Shown: positions 1-6,664, numbered from the stretch's first letter. The stretch is DNA of 7,397 nucleotides from Mycobacterium sp. (GCA_029256565.1 JAQSXQ010000070.1:1-7397); one strand, 5' to 3'. Notes: generated by a model from the letters alone, not told the origin. Numbers and translations: made by a program.

Positions 1-1
1 G

Positions 2-907
2 GCGTTCGCTCTGATCGCCGTGGTGGTCGGGGTAGGGGCGGTCGTCGGCCGTACCGGTGTGCTGGGAGAGAACGCCCGGATGGTGCTCAATCGCACCGCA
101 TTTCACATCGGTGTGCCTGCGCTGATGCTGATCACTCTCGCCGATACCGCTCCGGCGGAGGTCTTCTCCCCCACGCTGCTCATCTCGGCGATCACCGCCT
201 TCGCCCTGTTCGGTTCGTATTTCGTTCTCGCACGCCGAGTGCTGGGCCGACCACGCGGTGACGCCGCCATCGGGGCCTCGGCGTCGTCGATCGTCAACGC
301 CGGAAACCTGGGCCTGCCGCTGAGCACCTATGTGTTCGGCAGCACCACCGAGGTCTCGGCGATCATCCTGCTCCAATACGTCCTGTTGGTCCCGCTCAGC
401 CTGGCGATCCTGGACTCCGAGTCCGAGGAGCCGCGCTCGGTCGGCTACCGGCTGAAGGCGCTGGTCACCACGCCGATCATCGCGGCGAGTGCAGTCGGTA
501 TCGCGCTGGCCGTGACGAACATCGAACTACCGCCTGCGCTTCACGACCCGTTGGAACTCCTGTCGGCGCTGACCATCCCGACGGTGCTGCTCGCGTTCGG
601 CATGTCGCTGAGCGCCCGTGCGGACCGACCGCCACGACCCAAGCGCGTCGAACTCGCCCTTGCCGTGCTCTTCAAGAACGCGCTCATGCCGTTGATCGCC
701 TATGCCCTGGCCCGATGGTGTTTCCACGCCGACGCCCACCAGATCATGCTGGTCACCGTGCTGGCAGCACTGCCGGCGGCACAGAACATCAACACGTATG
801 CCGCGGTCTATGGTCGCGGCGAGGGCTTGGCCCGTGACGCCAGCCTCCTGAGCACGGTGCTGTCGGTGCCGGTCATCGTCGCCATCGTCGCGCTGACCGG
901 CCCGTAG
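2..907 (+). CDS. AEC-family (auxin efflux carrier-type) permease, 5' end cut by the window
   Basis: Integral membrane transporter of the AEC family, whose bacterial members typically export or import small carboxylates such as malate or malonate. The reading frame is open to the window edge, and the visible codons before the GTG at position 20 (A-F-A-L-I-A) continue a hydrophobic first helix, so the true start lies a few codons upstream; position 20 is probably not the start. 301 residues are visible, against roughly 300-320 for the family. Seen: many hydrophobic helices, a central polar break NAGNLGLPL (about residues 99-107), which resembles the family's conserved Asn/Gly/Pro half-helix, then LAFGMSL, LAALPAAQNINTYA and a last membrane segment ending at the C-terminus. 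The family call is firm; the substrate is unknown. It lies 185 nt upstream of the next gene, which has its own promoter, so it is probably a separate transcript, though a related acid substrate is possible. Confidence 0.88.
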   Translation, partial: AFALIAVVVGVGAVVGRTGVLGENARMVLNRTAFHIGVPALMLITLADTAPAEVFSPTLLISAITAFALFGSYFVLARRVLGRPRGDAAIGASASSIVNAGNLGLPLSTYVFGSTTEVSAIILLQYVLLVPLSLAILDSESEEPRSVGYRLKALVTTPIIAASAVGIALAVTNIELPPALHDPLELLSALTIPTVLLAFGMSLSARADRPPRPKRVELALAVLFKNALMPLIAYALARWCFHADAHQIMLVTVLAALPAAQNINTYAAVYGRGEGLARDASLLSTVLSVPVIVAIVALTGP

Positions 908-963
908 CGCCGCTTCCGCGATCCGGGTGCCCCTCGCCATGGTGTGCGATGCCGTCCGTGTTC

Positions 964-993
964 TTGCTTATATCGTGAGTGCGTGCTCATAAT
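964..993 (+). promoter_or_regulatory. Predicted sigma-70-type promoter of the gntP-caiB-lyase-dehydrogenase operon
   Basis: A TTGCTT -35-like box (964-969) is followed after 18 nt by CATAAT (988-993), an AT-rich island in otherwise GC-rich DNA. Transcription would begin near 1000, leaving a leader of about 90 nt before the permease ATG. Only the sequence match and the location support this. The second palindrome (998-1013) would lie over the predicted start point. Confidence 0.55.
975..990 (+). promoter_or_regulatory. Palindromic operator-like site, copy 1
   Basis: GTGAGTGCGTGCTCAT fits the pattern GTGAG-N6-CTCA(C/T), with TGAG and CTCA as perfect inverted arms. It occupies the spacer between the predicted -35 and -10 boxes, a classic repressor position. 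The same pattern recurs 23 bp downstream. By eye I found no other copy in the window. The likely binder is the IclR-type regulator encoded at the operon's end (inference), though a GntR- or other-family protein encoded elsewhere cannot be excluded. Confidence 0.5.
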
Positions 994-997
994 ATGG

Positions 998-1013
998 GTG
1001 AGCCGTAGCTCAC
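998..1013 (+). promoter_or_regulatory. Palindromic operator-like site, copy 2
   Basis: GTGAGCCGTAGCTCAC has perfect 6-bp inverted arms (GTGAGC / GCTCAC) around a 4-nt centre and would cover the predicted transcription start. It shares the GTGAG-N6-CTCA(C/T) layout with the copy at 975-990. The start-to-start distance of 23 bp is about two helical turns, so proteins on both sites would sit on nearly the same DNA face. It could also fold as a short hairpin in RNA, but its position and the repeated pattern favour a DNA-binding site. Confidence 0.6.
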
Positions 1014-1092
1014 ACCGCCTCGCGTCTGTGATGTGACCCACGGGCTGCCGCTGAAGTCATTCATCGAAGGATGTCGTGGAAGGAGTGCACCC

Positions 1093-2517
1093 ATGTCCGA
1101 TACCGCAGTCGTCGTCAATACCGCGGTCGCGATCCTCGCCGTGGTGGTGATGATCGTCAGGTTCAAGTTCAACCCCGTCGTCTCGCTGGTCGTCGGGTCC
1201 GCCTACCTCGGCCTTGCCGTCGGCCTCGGTGTCGAGGAGACCATCAAGGCCATCACCGGAGGGTTCGGCGAGATCATGGCCGACGTCGGCCTGCTCATCG
1301 CGTTCGGTGTGCTGATGGGCGCCATCCTGCAGCAGACCGGGGCGTTCCAACGACTGGTGGAACTGCTGTTGCGCCTCTTCGGCCCGAAACGCATGCCGTA
1401 TGCCTTGTCATTGACCATCGCGACCGCGCTGCAGTCGATCTTCCTCGACGTGTTGCTCGTGATGAGCGCCCCACTGGCACGCAATCTGGCCAAGCGGGTC
1501 GGCAAGAACGGCCTTCCGCGGATCGCGACGGCGATGGCCATCTCGCTGGAGTGCGGCATCGTGATGATGGTGCCCGGCGTCGCTTCTCTGGCGCTGGCCG
1601 GTCTGCTCGAAGTTCCGCTTGGCAAGATGCTGCTGTTCGGTTTCTGCCTCATCGTTCCGACCGTGATGATCTCGGTCTTCATCATGTCGTTCCTGTTCAA
1701 TCACGGCTGGTGGGACGCCGACCGCGACGAATCACCGTTCCTCGGCGACGAACCCGATGTCGATGCTCCAACGGGAAGTCCTGCCGACGACGCCGACGAC
1801 GCCGATGGCACGACCGCCTCGGCCGCAGGCAGCGGCAACGTCGCGGTGAAGACCCCGGCTCCGACCCGCGCACACACCTCGCTGCTCGTACTGTTCGCCC
1901 CGATGCTGGTGGCCCTCCTGCTCATTGCGACCGGAGCGATCCTCGACACCGCCGACATCAGCAATCCCGTCATCGCCTTCCTGTCCTCGCCGGTGATCGC
2001 CCTGCTCATCGGCCTCGTCGGCACCAGCTTCGTGGGGCGTTACGCCATTGGCGCCGAACCGATCCAGAAGGCCTTCGCCACCGGGTTCAAGGAGAGCGGG
2101 CAGATTCTCATCCTGACCGGTGTGGGTGGCTCACTGGCCGCCACGATCAAGGCCGCCGGGCTGGGCGACATCCTCGGCGAGTACTTCACCGCCAACACGG
2201 CAGCCCCCCTGCTGGTGGTCTGGGTCATCGCCGCCGCACTGCACATCGCCGTCGGATCCGTCACCATCTCCGCCATCACCTCCGCGGGCATCCTGGCCCC
2301 GGTCGTCCCGCTCCTCGGCCTCGACCCCGTTCTCGTTGCGCTCGCCGCGGGGGCCGGCTCGCTGTTCGCAGTCCACGTCACCAGCAACACCTTCTGGCTG
2401 CTGCAGTCGCTGCTTGGACAGTCGACCCGCGGCGCGCTGAAGACCGTCACCGTAGGCGTCTCCGTGGCCTCGGTCGTCGCGATCCTGCTCATCCTCCCCG
2501 CCAGCCTGCTCTTCTGA
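1093..2517 (+). CDS. GntP-family permease (gluconate/hydroxy-acid:H+ symporter type)
   Basis: 474-residue inner-membrane permease of the GntP family, whose members import gluconate and other hydroxy acids with protons. I chose ATG 1093 because GGAAGGAG (1078-1085) lies 7 nt upstream; an in-frame GTG at 1033 adds 20 polar residues and lacks such a site. Seen: N-terminal helices (5-22, 29-47, about 62-82), a conserved-looking polar segment around SIFLDVLLVMSAPLA (115-129), the GntP-like glycine motif GVGGSLAATIKAAGLGDIL (343-361), GSVTISAITSAGI (388-400), and a late segment GAGSLFAVHVTSNTFWLLQ (420-438). The last corresponds to the usual 'HVNDxGFW' region but reads HVTSNTFW. An acidic, low-complexity linker (about 208-260) separates the two halves, making it somewhat longer than typical 440-450-residue members. 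It heads the operon and probably imports the acid degraded by the downstream enzymes. Family firm, substrate unknown. Confidence 0.9.
   Translation: MSDTAVVVNTAVAILAVVVMIVRFKFNPVVSLVVGSAYLGLAVGLGVEETIKAITGGFGEIMADVGLLIAFGVLMGAILQQTGAFQRLVELLLRLFGPKRMPYALSLTIATALQSIFLDVLLVMSAPLARNLAKRVGKNGLPRIATAMAISLECGIVMMVPGVASLALAGLLEVPLGKMLLFGFCLIVPTVMISVFIMSFLFNHGWWDADRDESPFLGDEPDVDAPTGSPADDADDADGTTASAAGSGNVAVKTPAPTRAHTSLLVLFAPMLVALLLIATGAILDTADISNPVIAFLSSPVIALLIGLVGTSFVGRYAIGAEPIQKAFATGFKESGQILILTGVGGSLAATIKAAGLGDILGEYFTANTAAPLLVVWVIAAALHIAVGSVTISAITSAGILAPVVPLLGLDPVLVALAAGAGSLFAVHVTSNTFWLLQSLLGQSTRGALKTVTVGVSVASVVAILLILPASLLF
1783..1806 (+). repeat. Short 9-bp tandem repeat in the permease linker
   Basis: GCCGACGAC occurs twice in a row (1783-1791, 1792-1800), followed by a partial copy GCCGAT (1801-1806). 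It encodes the acidic run ADDADDAD in the cytoplasmic or periplasmic linker of the permease. A change in copy number would keep the frame and only alter linker length. Confidence 0.6.
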
Positions 2518-2544
2518 CACGCGATACCAGGACAAGGAAACGTC

Positions 2545-3753
2545 ATGCCCGATAACGACATTCGACCCCTCGACGGCGTTCGCGTACTCGAACTCGGCAA
2601 CTACATCGCCGCTCCCACCGCCGGCCGCATGCTGGCCGACTTCGGAGCCGAGGTCATCAAGGTAGAGCGACCCGTCACGGGCGACGAACTGCGCAACTGG
2701 CGCTTGTACTCTGGGGACACCTCGATGCTCTACCGCACGATCAATCGCAACAAGAAGTCCATCGTGCTCGACCTCAAGACCGAACGCGGCCGGGACATCG
2801 TTCTGGAACTGGTTCGACATTGCGATGTCCTGTTGGAGAACTTCCGGCCAGGCACCCTCGAGAAGTGGGGACTGAGCCCGGCCGTACTCGACGAGGCCAA
2901 CCCGAACCTCGTGATCACTCGCATCTCTGCGTTCGGTCAGACCGGGCCGATGTCGCAACGCCCTGGATTCGCGGCCGTGGCAGAGGCATTCGGCGGTCTG
3001 CGGGAACTCGTCGGTGATCCCGACCGCCCACCGGTGCGCACCGGGGTGTCCATCGGTGATTCGATCGCCGGCATCCATGCCGCGTTCGGCACGGTGATGG
3101 CGCTCTTCCAGCGCGAACGAACGACCGTGCCGCTGGAGCACCGCATCATCGACGTCGCGCTCAACGAATCGATTCTGGCGGTGATGGAATCACTGATCCC
3201 CGACTACCTCGCCTACGGCGTCAAGCGCGAACGCGTCGGCGGTCGGATGGAGGGCATAGCCCCCAGCAACGCGTACCCGTGCAACGACGGCAACAGCATC
3301 ATCGTCGCAGGCAATGGCGACGCCATCTACCAGCGCTACATGGCCACGATCGGACGGCCCGACCTCGCCATGGACCCCGAGCTGCAGACCAACGCCGGGC
3401 GGTGGCTGCGCCGCGACGAACTCGACGCCGCCATCGGGCAGTGGTCCAGCCAACTGAGCCGTGACGAGGCGCTGAAGATCCTCGACGAAGCCGGCGTGCC
3501 CTCCGGGCCGATCTACACCGCTGCCGACATCTGTGACGACGCGCAGTACGAGGCGCGGAACATGATTCAGCACTTCGACGTGGATACCGGCGGCACCGAA
3601 CCGACGACCGTCGGCTTCACCGGCATCGTTCCCGTCATCGGCGGTCGGTCGCTTCCCATCCGCAGTGTGGGACCGGACCTCGGCGAACACACCCACGAAG
3701 TGCTCACGGAACTGCTGCACCTCACCGACGACCAGATCGGAGCGCTCACGTGA
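2545..3753 (+). CDS. CaiB/BaiF-type (class III) acyl-CoA transferase
   Basis: 402-residue cytoplasmic enzyme that moves CoA between a thioester donor and a free carboxylic acid through an aspartyl-CoA intermediate. Family marks seen: LELGNYIAAPTAGRMLADFG (15-34) followed by EVIKVERP; NRNKKSIVLDL (68-78); LLENFRPGTLEKWGL (96-110); ISAFGQTGP (127-135); the likely catalytic Asp172 in GVSIGDSIAG; the C-terminal GVPSGPIYTAADI (317-329) and PDLGEHTHEVL (377-387). Length is normal for the family. An AAGGAAA site (2534-2540) precedes the ATG by 4 nt. The gene starts 27 nt after the permease and overlaps the lyase start by 4 nt (GTGA). Pairing with an HMG-CoA-lyase-like gene suggests the acceptor is a 3-hydroxy dicarboxylic acid, as in the succinyl-CoA:HMG or citramalate CoA-transferases of this family; this is inference and the donor is unknown. 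Confidence 0.93.
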   Translation: MPDNDIRPLDGVRVLELGNYIAAPTAGRMLADFGAEVIKVERPVTGDELRNWRLYSGDTSMLYRTINRNKKSIVLDLKTERGRDIVLELVRHCDVLLENFRPGTLEKWGLSPAVLDEANPNLVITRISAFGQTGPMSQRPGFAAVAEAFGGLRELVGDPDRPPVRTGVSIGDSIAGIHAAFGTVMALFQRERTTVPLEHRIIDVALNESILAVMESLIPDYLAYGVKRERVGGRMEGIAPSNAYPCNDGNSIIVAGNGDAIYQRYMATIGRPDLAMDPELQTNAGRWLRRDELDAAIGQWSSQLSRDEALKILDEAGVPSGPIYTAADICDDAQYEARNMIQHFDVDTGGTEPTTVGFTGIVPVIGGRSLPIRSVGPDLGEHTHEVLTELLHLTDDQIGALT

Positions 3754-4724
3754 CCACGACCGAGCCCCGCGCTTACACACCCGAAGCCGAGGTGCGCGAC
3801 GTCACGCTGCGTGACGGCCTGCAGCTGACCTCCAAGATGATGCCCACGCGGCTCAAGGTCGACGTCATCCGCGAACTGCTGGCGCTCGGAATGCCGAGCC
3901 TGGAGATCGGTTCGATGGCCCGCGGCGATCTCGTTCCATCGCTCGCCGACACCCTCGACGTCGTCGCGGCGCTGACGCCCGACGAACTCGACAAGTGCTG
4001 GGTCTGGGTGGCGACCCCCCGGCACGTCGAGAAGGCGGCCGCCGCGGGCGCCCGACGATTCCAGTACTGCCTGTCGGCGTCGAACTCGCACAACAACGCC
4101 AACATCGGGCGCGACACCGAGACCAGCATCGCCGCGATGCCCGATGCCATCCGCACCGCCCACGACGTTGGGGGCTCCATCCAGCTCTGCATCGCCACCG
4201 CCTTCACGTGCCCCTTCGAAGGGATCATCGACCCGCAACGAGTCCTCTCGATCGCCGCCGACCCGCGAACCAACGGCGCCGAGCACATCGTCGTCTGCGA
4301 CACCATCGGCCAGGCGATCCCCACCCAGGTCGCCGACCTGGTGACGGCGCTGCGAGAGGCACAACCCCAGCAGCGCCTCGTCTTCCACGGTCACGACACC
4401 TGGGGTCTGGGCGTTGCGAACACACTCGCAGCGATCGACGCGGGAGCCACCATGGTCGACGGATCGCTCGGCGGACTCGGTGGGTGCCCCTTCGCACCCG
4501 GCGCCAGCGGCAACACGGCGACCGAGGATCTGCTCTTCGCGCTGCGGCCCGACTGGATCACCCCGAAGACGCTGGCAGCGGTGGTGGAACTCTCCGAGCA
4601 CATCCTCGGAGAGATCGGCGAGTCCAACCGCTCGAAGACCGCGCAAGGCGCACGCTCGTCGGCGACGGCGTTCCCGTGGGTCATCGGAGACCCCGAGAAG
4701 GTAGGCCAATGCGATGGCTCGTGA
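3750..4724 (+). CDS. HMG-CoA-lyase-like enzyme (DRE-TIM metallolyase), substrate uncertain
   Basis: 324-residue TIM-barrel lyase of the family that cleaves 3-hydroxy-3-methylglutaryl-CoA to acetyl-CoA and acetoacetate. Seen: DVTLRDGLQ (17-25) with catalytic-type Arg21 and metal-ligand Asp22; SASNSHNNANIGR (109-121); FTCPFEG (152-158); DTIG (184-187); the metal-binding HGHD (His213, His215); GGLGGCPFAPGASGN (241-255) with the mobile-loop Cys246 and Asn255; then TATEDLLF. The chemistry is therefore likely intact. However, the segment after strand 2 reads EIGSMARGDLVPS (52-64), where typical HMG-CoA lyases have a TSFVSPKWVPQ-like stretch, and GLQ is followed by LT rather than NE. That points to a different acyl-CoA, for example citramalyl- or malyl-type (inference). 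The start is GTG 3750 with GGAG (3739-3742) 7 nt upstream; its first four bases overlap the CoA-transferase stop, so translation is probably coupled. The stop lies 11 nt inside the next gene. Confidence 0.88.
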   Translation: MTTTEPRAYTPEAEVRDVTLRDGLQLTSKMMPTRLKVDVIRELLALGMPSLEIGSMARGDLVPSLADTLDVVAALTPDELDKCWVWVATPRHVEKAAAAGARRFQYCLSASNSHNNANIGRDTETSIAAMPDAIRTAHDVGGSIQLCIATAFTCPFEGIIDPQRVLSIAADPRTNGAEHIVVCDTIGQAIPTQVADLVTALREAQPQQRLVFHGHDTWGLGVANTLAAIDAGATMVDGSLGGLGGCPFAPGASGNTATEDLLFALRPDWITPKTLAAVVELSEHILGEIGESNRSKTAQGARSSATAFPWVIGDPEKVGQCDGS

Positions 4725-5709
4725 CCCCGCTTTCCTGGTGACCTACCCGATCCCCGAGGTCGGTATGGCAGCGCTGCGCACCGCTGGACGAGTTCACGTT
4801 CCCGACGATGCGCCGTCCGCGGCAGAACTCCACTCACTGTGCACTTCCGGCGAGTTCGACGTCGTCGTGGCCCAGCTGGGTGACCGCTTCGATGCCGCGC
4901 TGCTGGCCGAGGCCGAGATCGCCGGAATCTCGAACTACGCAGTCGGCTACGACAACATCGACGTCACCGCGGCCACCGGCAACGGCATCGCGATCGGCAA
5001 CACCCCTGGTGTCCTGACCGATGCCACCGCCGATCTGGCGATGCTGCTCATCCTGGCCACCGCACGCCGAGCCGTCGAAGCCGATCGGTTCGTCCGATCC
5101 GGCAAGTGGACCGGATGGAGGCCAGAACTACTGCTGGGACAGGATGTTTCAGGAGCGACGCTGGGGCTGGCCGGGTTCGGCCGCATCGCACGCGCCACCG
5201 CGAAGCGGGCAGCCGCCTTCGGGATGACCGTCACGTTCTGCTCGCACCCACCGGCGGGCCGCATGGTCACCGACGAAGAGATCGCCGCCTTGCCCTTCCC
5301 CGCGCGGCAAGTCAGCTGGCCCGAACTCGTCGAAACCAGCGACTTCCTCTCCGTGCACGTCCCGCTGGCCGACACCACTCGCCACCTCGTCGACGGCACC
5401 GTCCTGGCGTCGATGAAGCCGACCGCCATGGTGATCAACACGGCGCGCGGGCCGGTGATCGACGAAGCCGCCCTGGTGACGGCGCTGCGCGAACGGAGCA
5501 TCGCGGCCGCCGGTCTCGACGTCTACGAGGACGAACCGCGACTGGCGCCCGGACTGGCCGAGCTACCCAACGTCGTCCTGCTCCCCCACCTCGGGAGCGC
5601 GACGGTACAGGTCAGGAACCGCATGGCCGAGCTATGTGCTGCCAACGCGATCGCGCTCGGATCGGGACGACTGCCGCCGCACTGCGTCAATCCCGAGGCG
5701 TGGCAATGA
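4714..5709 (+). CDS. D-2-hydroxyacid dehydrogenase (glyoxylate/hydroxypyruvate reductase-like)
   Basis: 331-residue cytoplasmic NAD(P)-dependent oxidoreductase interconverting 2-keto acids and D-2-hydroxy acids. Seen: NTPGVLTDATADLAM (96-110); the nucleotide-binding turn GFGRIA (154-159), where the third glycine of GxGxxG is alanine; NTARGPVIDEAAL (242-254) with catalytic Arg245; DVYEDEP (269-275) with catalytic Glu274; and LLPHLGSAT (289-297) with catalytic His292. The end of the second Rossmann strand reads FCSHPPAGR (175-183), with no acidic residue, which favours NADPH over NADH (inference). Length is normal. ATG 4714 lies inside the end of the lyase gene, with AGG (4703-4705) 8 nt upstream and GAGAAGG further up. 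In this operon it may reduce a keto acid released by the lyase (glyoxylate- or pyruvate-like) or act on the imported hydroxy acid. The exact substrate cannot be read from the sequence. Confidence 0.92.
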   Translation: MARDPAFLVTYPIPEVGMAALRTAGRVHVPDDAPSAAELHSLCTSGEFDVVVAQLGDRFDAALLAEAEIAGISNYAVGYDNIDVTAATGNGIAIGNTPGVLTDATADLAMLLILATARRAVEADRFVRSGKWTGWRPELLLGQDVSGATLGLAGFGRIARATAKRAAAFGMTVTFCSHPPAGRMVTDEEIAALPFPARQVSWPELVETSDFLSVHVPLADTTRHLVDGTVLASMKPTAMVINTARGPVIDEAALVTALRERSIAAAGLDVYEDEPRLAPGLAELPNVVLLPHLGSATVQVRNRMAELCAANAIALGSGRLPPHCVNPEAWQ

Positions 5710-5748
5710 GAGTCCCCATCGCGCGGCGGCGACGGTAGGTTCGTCGAC

Positions 5749-6534
5749 ATGGGAAACGGCGAGGCGGATTCCTCGGGCAAGCAACAAACGCTGTTGGTCT
5801 TGAACAAGATCACCGAGATCCTGAACGCATTCACGCTGGTACGGCCGGCCATGACACTGGGCGAGATCCAACAGGCGACGGGTCTCCCCACGTCGACCGT
5901 CCAGCGCCTGGTCAGCAACATGGTGTCCCAGGGCATGCTCGACCGCGTCGGGGATCACATTCGCATCGGGATCCGCATGTCCTATTGGGCGGCCACCGCC
6001 CGCAAGGACGTCGACGTCTTGGCCGTCGTGAACCCGGTGCTCAAGGAGATCCGCGACAAGACCACCGAGACGGCGTGCTTCTTCACCGTCGAGCAGAACT
6101 TCCGCGTCTGCATCGCCGTAGCCGAGACCCGGCACGCCCTGCGCCGAGAAATGCACGTGGGCAAGGTGATACCACTGCACGTCGGTTCCGCGTCACGCGT
6201 GCTCCTGGCCTGGAATGCCGACCTGGCCGACCAGGTCTTGAGCGCGCCCCTCGAGCAGCTCGCAGATCGAACGGTCACCAGCGCCGCGGAGCTACGCAGT
6301 CTGATCGCGCACGCCAGGTCGGACGGCTACGCGATCACCGCGGGAGAGCGCGACGAATCGGCATCCGGACTCTCCGCGCCCGTGTTCGACTCCGCCGGGG
6401 ACATCCTCGGCGCACTCACCATCAGTGGCCCCACGCTCCGCATGCCTCGGCGACAGTGCGAGGAATGGGTCGACCTGCTCGTCGGATACGCGGAGGAAAT
6501 CACCCGCACACTGGGCGGCAGGCCACCGCAGTAG
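5749..6534 (+). CDS. IclR-family transcriptional regulator
   Basis: 261-residue regulator with the two-part IclR layout. The N-terminal winged helix-turn-helix spans about 14-75, with TLGEIQQATGLPTSTVQRLV (36-55) as the helix-turn-helix. A C-terminal effector-binding domain follows, with PLHVGSASRVLLAW (142-155) and SGLSAPVFDSAGDILGAL (206-223), both typical family blocks. IclR proteins bind DNA as dimers or tetramers and respond to small organic acids. ATG 5749 begins 39 nt after the dehydrogenase, so the gene is probably co-transcribed and under its own control. The only Shine-Dalgarno candidate is a weak GGTAGG (5734-5739). A TAGGTT box (5736-5741) sits 7 nt before the ATG, so an additional leaderless transcript is conceivable. 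Its likely target is the pair of palindromes at 975-1013 (inference). Whether it represses or activates is unknown, but the sites' position over the promoter favours repression. Confidence 0.92.
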   Translation: MGNGEADSSGKQQTLLVLNKITEILNAFTLVRPAMTLGEIQQATGLPTSTVQRLVSNMVSQGMLDRVGDHIRIGIRMSYWAATARKDVDVLAVVNPVLKEIRDKTTETACFFTVEQNFRVCIAVAETRHALRREMHVGKVIPLHVGSASRVLLAWNADLADQVLSAPLEQLADRTVTSAAELRSLIAHARSDGYAITAGERDESASGLSAPVFDSAGDILGALTISGPTLRMPRRQCEEWVDLLVGYAEEITRTLGGRPPQ

Positions 6535-6590
6535 GCGCTGGACTCGCCGAGATTCCTGCGGCACACCCATGACCAGTGAAGGGGCGAATT

Positions 6591-6625
6591 AGTGAACGAC
6601 GCCGGCCAAGGGCGTGCCGCTCACT
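6591..6625 (+). terminator. Imperfect stem-loop after the operon, possible terminator
   Basis: AGTGA (6591-6595) pairs with TCACT (6621-6625), CG (6597-6598) with CG (6618-6619), and ACGCC (6599-6603) with GGCGT (6611-6615), around a 7-nt loop. That gives about 12 pairs with one mismatch and a 2-nt bulge. It lies 57 nt after the regulator's stop. There is no U tract, as is common for actinobacterial terminators, so the role is uncertain; it could also be a chance structure in GC-rich DNA. Confidence 0.4.
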
Positions 6626-6658
6626 GAGACAACCACCTTCCACCGTTCCGACCCGGCG

Positions 6659-6664
6659 TAATTT
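6659..6664 (+). promoter_or_regulatory. -10 box for a probable leaderless transcript of the secreted-protein gene
   Basis: TAATTT fits the TANNNT -10 pattern common in mycobacteria and relatives, and ends 8 nt before the GTG at 6673. Transcription would start at or next to the GTG. No Shine-Dalgarno sequence precedes that GTG, which fits leaderless translation. No convincing -35 box is seen. Confidence 0.45.

Noticed and set aside
908..960. Search for a terminator after the AEC permease
   Set aside because: No convincing stem-loop or U tract was seen in this stretch.
1033..1092. In-frame upstream GTG start that would lengthen the GntP permease by 20 residues
   Set aside because: The added residues are polar and unlike the family's N-terminus, while ATG 1093 has a near-ideal GGAAGGAG site 7 nt upstream.
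1071..2555. Long + strand open frame of 494 codons overlapping the permease
   Set aside because: Its translation is Arg- and Asp-rich with no membrane segments or recognisable domain. It is the frame shadow expected in GC-rich DNA over the well-supported GntP gene.
2131..3141. Long - strand open frame opposite the permease end and the CoA-transferase
   Set aside because: The composition is dominated by Gly, Asp, Glu and Arg without motifs, and it is antisense to two genes with clear family signatures.
3567..4709. 380-codon - strand open frame opposite the lyase
   Set aside because: It is antisense to the lyase, which carries every catalytic motif of its family. The antisense product has no recognisable fold and skewed composition.
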